From a virus, in the IMG/VR virus record IMGVR_UViG_3300025108_000182, positions 1 to 35,344 of that record: a stretch of DNA of 35,344 nucleotides. One strand, written 5' to 3'. A program made the position numbers and the translations under genes. The notes under the pieces are model-generated. The model was not told the DNA's origin. It saw nothing but the letters and a program-made list of their open reading frames with translations, and did not search any database. Of the stretch, positions 15,599-21,493 are shown one piece after another; position 1 is the first letter of the stretch, and every line of letters begins with the position of its first letter.

Positions 15599-15620
15599 TG
15601 TATTTCTCCATTTGTTGTGA

Positions 15621-15637
15621 GGTAACACCGCGTTACC
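15621..15637. other. Hairpin beside palindrome copy 3
   Basis: Perfect 6-bp inverted repeat GGTAAC/GTTACC with a 5-nt loop, between palindrome copy 3 and the Shine-Dalgarno of the 342-aa gene. Confidence 0.5.
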
Positions 15638-15644
15638 CCTTTCA

Positions 15645-15662
15645 TTTAGGGATTTCCCTAAT
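15645..15662. repeat. 18-bp palindrome, copy 3
   Basis: TTTAGGGATTTCCCTAAT, one mismatch at the outer edge. It lies between the stop of the 49-aa gene and the 342-aa gene. Confidence 0.88.
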
Positions 15663-15666
15663 TAGT

Positions 15667-15816
15667 TTACCAAGGTGGATCACCGTTCTCGTCCAGTGTT
15701 GGCATCTTGAACGTATAGTCACGCTCCACCTTTGGCTTTTCGTTTTCGGGTTTACGAGGTGGAATCAAACCGAGTAGGTTTAACTCTGCCTCTAACGAGT
15801 TAGGTAGATCACCCAT
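15667..15816 (-). CDS. Small protein, 49 aa
   Basis: The frame is open much further upstream, but the protein-like part starts at the ATG at 15816 (MGDLPNSLEAELNLLGLIPP). This start overlaps the stop of the zinc-finger gene by 8 bp, as is normal in this block. The peptide is Pro/Lys/Glu-rich and ends LDENGDPPW. No clear Shine-Dalgarno precedes it. Function unknown. Confidence 0.55.
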   Translation of the reverse strand: MGDLPNSLEAELNLLGLIPPRKPENEKPKVERDYTFKMPTLDENGDPPW

Positions 15817-16024
15817 CGTCGTCGCCCCAGTCCCGCTCGATCTCGCCAAGCCCATTGCAGTTCTCGCAATCAATCCATGTCTCGAACGGTTCGTAAGTAT
15901 TACCCGTCCACTTGAACTCCTCGCTTGTAACTTTACCCTGCCGATCTGTGTCCTTGCACTCAGGACAATCAATGAACGGGTTCTCTTCCGCGTCCATGAA
16001 TAACCCTTTTACTTTACCCATCAT
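15809..16024 (-). CDS. Zinc-ribbon-like small protein, 71 aa
   Basis: Two CxxC knuckles (DCPECKD at about 19-24 and DCENCNGLGE at about 52-57) resemble a zinc ribbon or DnaJ-type CxxCxG knuckle. The rest is acidic and ends DWGDDDG. The ATG overlaps the stop of the metallopeptidase/VWA gene and has GGAGG just before it. It probably binds zinc and may serve as an adaptor for the neighbouring VWA/AAA+ pair; that link is inference from position. Confidence 0.75.
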   Translation of the reverse strand: MMGKVKGLFMDAEENPFIDCPECKDTDRQGKVTSEEFKWTGNTYEPFETWIDCENCNGLGEIERDWGDDDG

Positions 16025-17286
16025 AAGTCCTCCGAAGTTACGTGCACTGTTACGCCGTGATCTGGCTTGGCACTTTTGTTATCCACAATCACCCACAACA
16101 CAGGGTGATCCCATTCACCCCAACCGCCGTACAGATAACCATCTGTAAACACGACAGACGCTTGTGGTTTTATGTTATGCTCACGCAAGTATGCAGGGAC
16201 ACAACGTACATCTGTGCCGCCCCCACCTACGGGTTCAGTCTTAGATGCCACAGTATCAAGTTCTTCGTGCATGTACTTCTCGTAGCCACAGACTTCTGTG
16301 TCCCAATAGCTTACGTGTAACTCGTCAGGCTTGACTGCCTCACAGATACCGACCAATTCACTGATCATTATCTGCTGTTCACGCTTACCGATTGAGCCAG
16401 ACATGTCATTGTGCTCTGCGATACATTGAACTTTTTCCGACACGCCAGAGGGCATGTAGATACCAGTACCCATGTAACGTCTGTTTGGACGCTTCCATGT
16501 AGAGAAGTCCTTACCTGCACAGGTGGTCTGTATGAACTCACGCAACACTTCGCGCCAATCCACCTTGGGCTGTAGCAACTCGTCGAGACTACGCGCTCCA
16601 CCACTGCCCATCTTACCTGCAACCAGTGCACCTTGACGTATAGCCTCGTCTACTTCGCGTTGTATTTCACGCTGTTCGTCCGCGGTCATATCCTTCGCGC
16701 CGCCCCAATCATGGCTGTCAAAACCTTCGGGGTGACCATCACCGTGTGGGCTGTTACCCTGTGACGTGGACGTGGACTCCCCCGGGCAGTCTTGAGGTTC
16801 GCCTTGGCCTCCACCTTGCGGTTTATCGTTGGCCGCATCGGGGTCGTAGATATCCCAGAAGATTTTAGCTGTGCCCCAACCTTTGTACTTGGGATCGTGG
16901 CAACCAAGATCGGGCATCTTGACCCAACCATCTTGACCATACTCTTCAATGATCTTGCCATTGATATCGTAGTCCATTGAGATGTTGGCTGTACGAGGAC
17001 ATATAGCCCACAGGTGTGCCCACGTTACCAAGTGACGATACATCTTGTGAAACACCTCGTGTATGACAACGAACCGAAGCTCTGCGTCAGTAAGAGTTGC
17101 AACGAACGCTCTACCGTACCACTCGTCACGTCCGTTGGTACAAGCTGTTGGTATACTCGGATCATCTGTGATTTCACGTTCACCGATCATCAGAAGCCCT
17201 GCGATCTCAGGCACTTTGCCCATCACCGCCACGACTGCTTTGGACAGCCGTTGCTCCTCGGTTATTTGTTTGCCTACTGCTAACAT
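16021..17286 (-). CDS. Metallopeptidase-like plus von Willebrand A domain protein (DUF2201-type)
   Basis: The protein is 421 aa. The N-terminal DUF2201-type domain has an HExxH zinc motif, HEVFH at 76-80. A low-complexity Gly/Ser/Asp linker spans about 155-200. The C-terminal VWA-like domain holds DMSGS at about 294-298 (DxSxS of the MIDAS metal site) and 'GGGGTDV' as the later MIDAS Thr/Asp. VWA/DUF2201 proteins are regularly paired with MoxR AAA+ ATPases, where they act as a substrate adaptor. The ATPase gene is two genes upstream here. Whether the HExxH is an active protease cannot be told from sequence. The ATG has GGAGG upstream. Confidence 0.88.
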   Translation of the reverse strand: MLAVGKQITEEQRLSKAVVAVMGKVPEIAGLLMIGEREITDDPSIPTACTNGRDEWYGRAFVATLTDAELRFVVIHEVFHKMYRHLVTWAHLWAICPRTANISMDYDINGKIIEEYGQDGWVKMPDLGCHDPKYKGWGTAKIFWDIYDPDAANDKPQGGGQGEPQDCPGESTSTSQGNSPHGDGHPEGFDSHDWGGAKDMTADEQREIQREVDEAIRQGALVAGKMGSGGARSLDELLQPKVDWREVLREFIQTTCAGKDFSTWKRPNRRYMGTGIYMPSGVSEKVQCIAEHNDMSGSIGKREQQIMISELVGICEAVKPDELHVSYWDTEVCGYEKYMHEELDTVASKTEPVGGGGTDVRCVPAYLREHNIKPQASVVFTDGYLYGGWGEWDHPVLWVIVDNKSAKPDHGVTVHVTSEDL

Positions 17287-17287
17287 G

Positions 17288-17620
17288 TTACTTCCTCCAC
17301 CACATCATAGCTTTCCACCACTGCGGCTTCGGCTTGATATCTTGTTCCATTTGATTAAGCATTGCACCCATATCATTTAGGGATTTCCCTAAACCGTCAG
17401 GCTCACCGAACTCGATCTCGTGTTTAGCGAACGCTGTGTCCACAACTTCACGGAACGTAGGCTCTTTACCATACGGCAAACCCTTTGCGCTTATGCGATT
17501 GATCACAGACGATGGTGTTCTACCCAATGCCTCTGCGATTTCTTTCGTTGGTGTCTTAGCTTCACGCATCAACACTAGCTCCGCATCCTCTGCGGCTGTC
17601 CATTTTTTGTACTTAGTCAT
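17288..17620 (-). CDS. Myb/SANT-like DNA-binding protein, 110 aa
   Basis: The N-terminal ~45 residues 'KKWTAAEDAELVLMREAKTP' and 'KEIAEALGRTPSSVINRI' form a SANT/Myb-like three-helix HTH with its conserved Trp. The second half is an unrelated Trp/Lys-rich tail ending WWKAMMWWRK. Of two nearby ATGs the second (17620) has the better gap to AGGAG. Palindrome copy 4 lies inside this gene and is translated as LGKSLN. It is wedged between the MoxR-type ATPase and the VWA protein with 1-bp and 10-bp gaps. It may regulate the cassette. Confidence 0.78.
   Translation of the reverse strand: MTKYKKWTAAEDAELVLMREAKTPTKEIAEALGRTPSSVINRISAKGLPYGKEPTFREVVDTAFAKHEIEFGEPDGLGKSLNDMGAMLNQMEQDIKPKPQWWKAMMWWRK
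17376..17393. repeat. 18-bp palindrome, copy 4 (intragenic)
   Basis: Perfect TTTAGGGATTTCCCTAAA inside the Myb/SANT-like gene, about 90 bp upstream of the metallopeptidase/VWA start. It is the only copy within a coding region. Confidence 0.9.
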
Positions 17621-17630
17621 AGTCATTCTC

Positions 17631-18725
17631 CTATTTCTTGTCCGCTTGGAACATGTAGTTGTTTTCTTTAGCCCACGTTGTGAACTTTCGGTTCTGCATC
17701 ACCATTGGTTGCTTGCTGTACTTGGGCGCACGCACACCATTGGCGAACATACCTTGTGCCTCTACGTCTAGTCGCGGCATGTAATCCATCCACGCGTTGA
17801 TCCAATCACTCTCGATAGATGCGAGTGTACGATAGACAACCATACATATACCTGCGGCACTGTCAGGAACTTTGGCGGTCTTTGGCTCGTCTTTGATAGA
17901 CTGTAGACTTGGTAGTTGGTCAGATAATTTCACAAACGCCATCAAGTCCATCGCACCGCGATCACCGATAGTACCCATCAGGGCGGCAGTCAGTGTGGTG
18001 TCATTGAACATATGACGTTGGTGTAAGATGTCAGACGCAGAGTGTAACGAACGAGGTGTTACAAACGCGGCGCGTTGTTGTTTGGGGTGAAATATATACG
18101 GGTTTTCATCAGGGTCTTTCACGTCCTCGAACGATGCAAACAAGTGTGGGTTGTCTTTACACCAACCAAGTAGACTGTGATCAATCCCGTTGTTGATACC
18201 CCACTCGATCCACTCCATGTTTGTTGACTTGCGTACCTGTACGACGCTCATGCGGTTACGTGCGTGTGGAGGTAACATGTCACCCACACCCTCAGACCCT
18301 TTGTTGGTGGTCGCATACACAATACTCTCAGGGTGTAGCTCGTAGCTACCAATCTTGCGCTCCAAGATCAGGCGTAGCAGTGCCAACTTAACAGACGGGT
18401 TGGCCTTACCAAACTCGTCAATCATAATAATGACAGGCTCACCTGTGTGTAGGCCAAGCTCCTCATTGGTGACGTAGCGAACGAACTTGCTGTTCTCGTC
18501 GATCTCCATGATCATTGGGATCATAATGTCACCGAGGTCGAGGCTCGTGCAGTCTACGTAGAACCTCTTATGTGTTGGCTTGAGTTTACCAACCTCACCG
18601 AGCGTTGACGACTTGCCGTTGCCGATGTCACCTTGCATCAGAACAGTACGTTCGTGACCGATAGCGCCGATCAACGTGACACATTCGTCGAGTGATAGGG
18701 CATACATTTGTTGGGCGTTATTCAT
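17631..18725 (-). CDS. MoxR-type AAA+ ATPase
   Basis: The protein is 364 aa. Walker A is GDIGNGKSS at 32-40 and Walker B is IIMIDEFGK at 99-107. A sensor-1 Asn lies in 'IVYATTNKGSEG', followed by a 'PPHARNRMSVVQV' segment with candidate arginine-finger residues. This is the MoxR/AAA_5 layout: a hexameric ATPase that remodels protein partners, often with a VWA-domain adaptor. The metallopeptidase/VWA gene follows after one small gene, and the DUF3150-like gene precedes it. The ATG has GGAGA with a 6-nt gap. A degenerate palindrome copy lies just upstream. Confidence 0.9.
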   Translation of the reverse strand: MNNAQQMYALSLDECVTLIGAIGHERTVLMQGDIGNGKSSTLGEVGKLKPTHKRFYVDCTSLDLGDIMIPMIMEIDENSKFVRYVTNEELGLHTGEPVIIMIDEFGKANPSVKLALLRLILERKIGSYELHPESIVYATTNKGSEGVGDMLPPHARNRMSVVQVRKSTNMEWIEWGINNGIDHSLLGWCKDNPHLFASFEDVKDPDENPYIFHPKQQRAAFVTPRSLHSASDILHQRHMFNDTTLTAALMGTIGDRGAMDLMAFVKLSDQLPSLQSIKDEPKTAKVPDSAAGICMVVYRTLASIESDWINAWMDYMPRLDVEAQGMFANGVRAPKYSKQPMVMQNRKFTTWAKENNYMFQADKK

Positions 18726-18742
18726 TTTATTTCTCCATTTGA

Positions 18743-18760
18743 TTTAGGGATTTCCCTATT
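18743..18760. repeat. 18-bp palindrome, copy 5 (degenerate)
   Basis: TTTAGGGATTTCCCTATT, two outer mismatches. It sits just upstream of the ribosome site of the AAA+ ATPase gene. Confidence 0.85.
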
Positions 18761-18764
18761 TGGT

Positions 18765-18857
18765 TTAGTATCCGAGGCCGTGGCCAATGATTAGTAAGGC
18801 GTAGCCCCCACCGAATATGGCGAGGACTGCTAGTAAGTCTGCGATAAAATCCTTCAT
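18765..18857 (-). CDS. Single-pass membrane mini-protein, 30 aa
   Basis: A short frame starts at ATG 18855-18857, overlapping the stop of the DUF3150-like gene as TAATG, and ends at TAA 18765-18767. The peptide MKDFIADLL... continues with a hydrophobic run (AVLAIFGGGYALLIIG) long enough to span a membrane, and ends HGLGY. The overlap and the fit to the gap support it as a real gene. Function unknown; it could tether a partner to the membrane or act as a small toxin-like peptide. Confidence 0.55.
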   Translation of the reverse strand: MKDFIADLLAVLAIFGGGYALLIIGHGLGY

Positions 18858-19777
18858 TACATATCCAGACTTGGTAGTGCAGACAGAGCCGCATCGAGTT
18901 TGGCGCGTGTGTTTTCGCGCAATGATGGTGACTTCTTGATGCTATCAACAGTCAGAGGCGCACCATCGGCGTAGTGTAGTGCCTGTTCGAGTTGACGTTT
19001 CATGGCTTCCATCTGGGTGTCACCTGTCACGTTACACGTACCCAACATCTCAGTCAGTGAGAGAGCTTGGTCAAACACAGTATCATACAGGCGGTTGCCC
19101 TTACCTTCTTCGTCCACGTCTAGCTGTCGGACAAGTCGGGTCAGGTTTGTATGTAGCCGCGTCCACACATCGTCCATCGCGCCCTTGATCTTGCGGTTGA
19201 ATGTATCGGTGTAGTTTGTGCGCAATGTCTGCATCGCTTCATGCGGCAGGTCGAGCCGCCAATCACCAGTGTTACCACCATCAGGTAACTGCTCATAGGA
19301 TAGACGGAACGCGAACTTATCACGGATAGCGTCACGCGTGGGATACTCGTCGCGGTTGAACATCGCGCCCAACTTGGCTTGCGCGTCCATGACTTTCCAC
19401 TCGTACACATTGAGGAAGTCGTCAACCATGCGCCAACCTTCGTCGATCATCTCGGTCATAACTTCGTTGTACTTGAAATACTGCATGGTGGTGACGAGGC
19501 GTTGCCCATTGTCAGACCACGGCATTGTCATGCTGTAGTGTAGGTTACGCAGATTACCTGCAAACTTTTGCAACGCGATAAGTTCGTCACAATTACCAAG
19601 CAAGTTCTTGGTCACGTTAGCCACGCCCTTGTCCGCGGCGTTCATGTTTGCCACATCGTCGGACGCTTTGTGGTCTTTCTTACGTGCTGTCCATATGGAC
19701 ATGCTAAGTTCCACAGTCATAGCAGATGAAGCAATGCTTGGTGCAGATGCCTCGGGGGTTTGAAATAGATCGTTCAT
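18857..19777 (-). CDS. DUF3150-like protein, 306 aa
   Basis: The early segment 'LSMSIWTARKKDHKASDD' resembles the 'xWxGRKKL' opening of DUF3150 proteins, which occur beside MoxR ATPase and VWA genes on plasmids and phages. The rest is helical and charged, and ends in a helix-rich tail. The assignment rests on this motif plus gene neighbourhood, not on a search. The ATG has GGAGA with a good gap. Palindrome copy 6 lies just upstream. It is probably the third component of the AAA+/VWA module. Confidence 0.65.
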   Translation of the reverse strand: MNDLFQTPEASAPSIASSAMTVELSMSIWTARKKDHKASDDVANMNAADKGVANVTKNLLGNCDELIALQKFAGNLRNLHYSMTMPWSDNGQRLVTTMQYFKYNEVMTEMIDEGWRMVDDFLNVYEWKVMDAQAKLGAMFNRDEYPTRDAIRDKFAFRLSYEQLPDGGNTGDWRLDLPHEAMQTLRTNYTDTFNRKIKGAMDDVWTRLHTNLTRLVRQLDVDEEGKGNRLYDTVFDQALSLTEMLGTCNVTGDTQMEAMKRQLEQALHYADGAPLTVDSIKKSPSLRENTRAKLDAALSALPSLDM

Positions 19778-19798
19778 TGTCTTTCTCCAATTTGGTTG

Positions 19799-19816
19799 TT
19801 TAGGGATTTCCCTAAA
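19799..19816. repeat. 18-bp palindrome, copy 6
   Basis: Perfect TTTAGGGATTTCCCTAAA between the stop of the zinc-ribbon gene (19820) and the DUF3150-like gene. Confidence 0.9.
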
Positions 19817-19819
19817 TGG

Positions 19820-20035
19820 TTAGCGGGTCTTTTGATTTAGATGTAGCAAGTCGTCCTTGCGAGTTACGAGAGTGTAGCCTTGCTTGGGGAGCGGTACTGT
19901 GCACCAACTGGCGCGTTGCTCCGTGGCTTGGTATTCACCGCAGTCTAGGCATACGTTGTAACCCAGACGCGCACGACGAACGCTGTAGTATTCTCCACAG
20001 CCGACACACTCAGGAGTGTAATGTTTACGTGGCAT
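19820..20035 (-). CDS. Zinc-ribbon protein, first gene of the leftward block, 71 aa
   Basis: The frame is open up to 20176, but the promoter lies inside that extension. The ATG at 20035 has GGAGG with a 7-nt gap, so it is the real start (MPRKHYTPECVGCGEYYSVR). Two cysteine knuckles, ECVGCGE and VCLDCGEYQA, form a probable zinc ribbon in the first half. The tail is basic. As the first gene after the early promoter it could be an early regulator; no catalytic motif is seen. Confidence 0.75.
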   Translation of the reverse strand: MPRKHYTPECVGCGEYYSVRRARLGYNVCLDCGEYQATEQRASWCTVPLPKQGYTLVTRKDDLLHLNQKTR

Positions 20036-20054
20036 TGTTTGACCTCCATGTTGA

Positions 20055-20072
20055 TTTAGGGATTTCCCTAAA
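20055..20072. repeat. 18-bp palindrome, copy 7
   Basis: Perfect TTTAGGGATTTCCCTAAA in the 5' leader between the early promoter and the zinc-ribbon start, where a bound protein could block elongation. Confidence 0.9.
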
Positions 20073-20137
20073 CGAAAGTTGATATGAACGAGACACACGA
20101 GTGCCTCGGTAGCCAACTGCGCGCTAACTACTCTGTA

Positions 20138-20166
20138 GTTATAACACAAGTATCGAGGAATGTCAA
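20138..20166 (-). promoter_or_regulatory. Early leftward sigma70 promoter
   Basis: On the minus strand TTGACA (20161-20166), a 17-bp spacer and TATAAC (20138-20143) give a near-consensus promoter. A start near 20131 would leave a leader of about 95 nt, carrying palindrome copy 7, before the zinc-ribbon gene. The spacer contains CCTCGATAC, matching half of the GATACTGGTATC element region at 20493-20507. Confidence 0.85.
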
Positions 20167-20235
20167 TACGTGTCAAAAACTATCGTATGAGGGGTAAACG
20201 TTGTATGTACCATCATGTACCACCACGTAGGTCTG

Positions 20236-20281
20236 TAAGTCATTGATATTAAACGAATGTAGCAATGTAGCATTTGTACCA
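20236..20281 (-). repeat. Inverted copy of the control-region module
   Basis: On the minus strand this carries TGGTACAAATGCTACATTGC plus T (20261-20281), identical over 21 bp to the plus-strand copy at 20364-20384. TCAATGACTTA (20236-20246) follows after a 14-nt insert instead of 6 nt. Confidence 0.85.
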
Positions 20282-20363
20282 TAATGGTATGTATAGATTC
20301 TTTTAGGCCAGAGACCCCCTCTCTTACCCTTCAATAAAAAGAAGATATATATACTTAAAAAAG

Positions 20364-20404
20364 TGGTACAAATGCTACATTGCTTTGTTTTCAATGACTT
20401 AGCC
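20364..20404 (+). repeat. Control-region module, direct copy A
   Basis: This is a 41-bp unit running from TGGTACAAATG to CAATGACTTAGCC. It is repeated with 39/41 identity 63 bp further on, and partly inverted at 20236-20281. Confidence 0.9.
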
Positions 20405-20426
20405 CCCATTTGCGGTGGTACACGAG

Positions 20427-20467
20427 TGGTACAAGTGATACATTGCTTTGTTTTCAATGACTTAGCC
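20427..20467 (+). repeat. Control-region module, direct copy B
   Basis: Second 41-bp unit, with two substitutions against copy A (TGGTACAAGTGATACATTGC at its start). The period between copies is 63 bp. Confidence 0.9.
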
Positions 20468-20492
20468 TTTGCGCAGGGCGACACGCTGTTGG

Positions 20493-20504
20493 GATACTGG
20501 TATC
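20493..20504. repeat. GATACTGGTATC palindrome, copy a
   Basis: 5-bp arms GATAC/GTATC around TG, preceded by GG. Exactly 6 bp separate it from palindrome copy 8. Confidence 0.85.
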
Positions 20505-20510
20505 GAGGTA

Positions 20511-20528
20511 TTTAGGGAAGTCCCTAAA
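20511..20528. repeat. 18-bp palindrome, copy 8
   Basis: TTTAGGGAAGTCCCTAAA: perfect arms, with centre AG instead of AA/TT. Confidence 0.9.
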
Positions 20529-20593
20529 CGTGACGGGGTGTTGTGTTACCCACATGGTACATGGTGAAACGTGCTAGGGCGTGGCGCAACTGG

Positions 20594-20605
20594 GATACTG
20601 GTATC
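20594..20605. repeat. GATACTGGTATC palindrome, copy b
   Basis: Identical to copy a, again exactly 6 bp before an 18-bp palindrome (copy 9). Confidence 0.85.
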
Positions 20606-20611
20606 AAATCA

Positions 20612-20629
20612 TTTAGGGAAATCCCTAAA
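20612..20629. repeat. 18-bp palindrome, copy 9
   Basis: Perfect TTTAGGGAAATCCCTAAA, in opposite orientation to copies 1-7. It lies beside the T-run of the leftward terminator at 20631-20655. Confidence 0.9.
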
Positions 20630-20630
20630 C

Positions 20631-20655
20631 AAAAAAAGACCCGCCGAAGCGGGTC
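20631..20655 (-). terminator. Leftward rho-independent terminator
   Basis: On the minus strand GACCCGC-TTCG-GCGGGTC, a perfect 7-bp stem with a stable UUCG loop, is followed by seven T. Confidence 0.9.
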
Positions 20656-20680
20656 AGGTAAAGCATTATGGTATGATGCA
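20631..20680 (-). ncRNA. Candidate ~50-nt small RNA
   Basis: A possible promoter (20686-20714) is followed about 50 nt later by a strong terminator, with no room for a gene. The predicted transcript has an imperfect 7-bp hairpin (GCATCAT-ACC-ATAATGC) and then the terminator hairpin. No known RNA family is recognised. Expression is unproven. Confidence 0.35.
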
Positions 20681-20685
20681 GTGTT

Positions 20686-20714
20686 GGTATAGCACATAAC
20701 GTATCAGGGCGCAA
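20686..20714 (-). promoter_or_regulatory. Possible promoter for the small RNA
   Basis: On the minus strand TTGCGC (20709-20714), a 17-bp spacer and TATACC (20686-20691). A moderate match to sigma70 signals. Confidence 0.4.
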
Positions 20715-20738
20715 CATGCAGTGGCGTTACGCAAATGG

Positions 20739-20750
20739 GATACTGGTATC
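20739..20750. repeat. GATACTGGTATC palindrome, copy c
   Basis: Third identical copy. Unlike a and b it has no 18-bp palindrome beside it; a terminator lies 10 bp away. All three copies share degenerate GCG/CGCC blocks on the same side, so the full unit is about 30 bp. Confidence 0.8.
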
Positions 20751-20759
20751 ATTGGACAT

Positions 20760-20791
20760 AAAAAAATGGCCACTCCAATTAAGGAGTGACC
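20760..20791 (-). terminator. Leftward terminator after the 179-aa gene
   Basis: On the minus strand GGTCACTCC-TTAATT-GGAGTGGCC (9-bp stem with one G-T pair) is followed by A and a run of seven T. It starts 8 bp after the stop of the gene at 20800. Confidence 0.9.
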
Positions 20792-20799
20792 GAGTAGTT

Positions 20800-21339
20800 T
20801 TATCTTTTGATTGATAGTGTATCGAATACTGTCAAGATTGCCTTGCGCGTTGGTGTGTAATCTTTACCCAACTCAACACTGTTTTTCTCAACCCAATTCT
20901 TTACGTTGGTTATGAGTTGGTCGCGCATCTCAATGGTTGTTTTGGTATCAGTAGTTTTTAGTGTTACTGTATCATTCTCAACCGCTTCGATCTTGCCAAG
21001 GTTGCCTTTAGTATCGGCGTATACCTCTGGCGCTTGGCGTAGCATCAGTTGGTTCTTTAGGTCTTTAATCTCTGCACCAACGGCCATTGTATCGTGGTCG
21101 CGTTTCTTGCCTTTCAAGATACCTTCAAACAATTCTTTCAGTTGAGCGTATGCTTCAGGACTAGCGGTTGATTTGCCAGAGGCCAGATTGTTCTTGGTAG
21201 GTGATACCGCGTCCGTCCAACGCATGTGTTGCTTTACTACATCCATATGCTTCGAGAACGTATCCTCTGCACCTAGCTTGCCACCCCATGCTTTTTTGAT
21301 AGCGTCGATTGCTTGTGTGTTCATTGTAAGATTTGACAT
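20800..21339 (-). CDS. Unknown stand-alone early protein, 179 aa
   Basis: Three in-frame ATGs are close together. The one at 21339 (MSNLTMNTQAIDAIKKAWGG) has GGAG at usable distance and fits the pattern of this phage. The protein is charged, with a helical first two thirds and a short beta segment 'LGKIEAVENDTVTLKTTD' that resembles a small barrel or KOW-like turn. No domain is recognised. It is separated from the main block by its own terminator and has its own upstream region, which suggests individually controlled expression, perhaps an early regulator or host-takeover protein. That is inference. Confidence 0.7.
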   Translation of the reverse strand: MSNLTMNTQAIDAIKKAWGGKLGAEDTFSKHMDVVKQHMRWTDAVSPTKNNLASGKSTASPEAYAQLKELFEGILKGKKRDHDTMAVGAEIKDLKNQLMLRQAPEVYADTKGNLGKIEAVENDTVTLKTTDTKTTIEMRDQLITNVKNWVEKNSVELGKDYTPTRKAILTVFDTLSIKR

Positions 21340-21475
21340 TGTATTAGTCTCCATAAAAAATCGTAGGTCTTAATGACTTCATTGTCTGCCTTCGATATAA
21401 TCTTTATGCCATGATATAACGTGTTACACAATAGATAGAACCGCACTAGATGATACTATATGGCATTAGATACCA

Positions 21476-21493
21476 TTTAGGGAAATCCCTAAA
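21476..21493. repeat. 18-bp palindrome, copy 10
   Basis: Perfect TTTAGGGAAATCCCTAAA between the divergent transcription units, about 135 bp upstream of the late promoter. Confidence 0.9.

Larger units (their letters stand above)
20036..20799. other. Repeat-rich non-coding control region (candidate origin/switch)
   Basis: No convincing gene is found here. The stretch holds the early leftward promoter, palindrome copies 7-9, three GATACTGGTATC palindromes, a three-copy 40-bp module with one inverted copy, short tandem repeats (AATGTAGC twice at 20256-20271; ATGTACCAYC twice at 20205-20224), many TGGTAC/TGGTAT words and two leftward terminators. Such a mix is typical of phage control or origin regions; which it is cannot be told from sequence. 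Confidence 0.7.

Noticed and set aside
15817-15972. N-terminal extension of the 49-aa gene
   Set aside because: It overlaps almost all of the zinc-ribbon-like gene in another frame and has unlikely composition. Only the part after 15816 is kept.
20036-20176. N-terminal extension of the zinc-ribbon gene to 20176
   Set aside because: The extension contains the early promoter and palindrome copy 7, and the ATG at 20035 has a strong GGAGG.
20427-20441. tRNA-like or other structured RNA gene in the control region
   Set aside because: No cloverleaf or T-arm consensus could be found on either strand.
20173-20484. 103-aa leftward open frame in the control region
   Set aside because: It starts with GTG without a ribosome site, spans the direct and inverted repeats, and contains a duplicated peptide only because of the DNA repeat. 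A non-coding control region explains it better.
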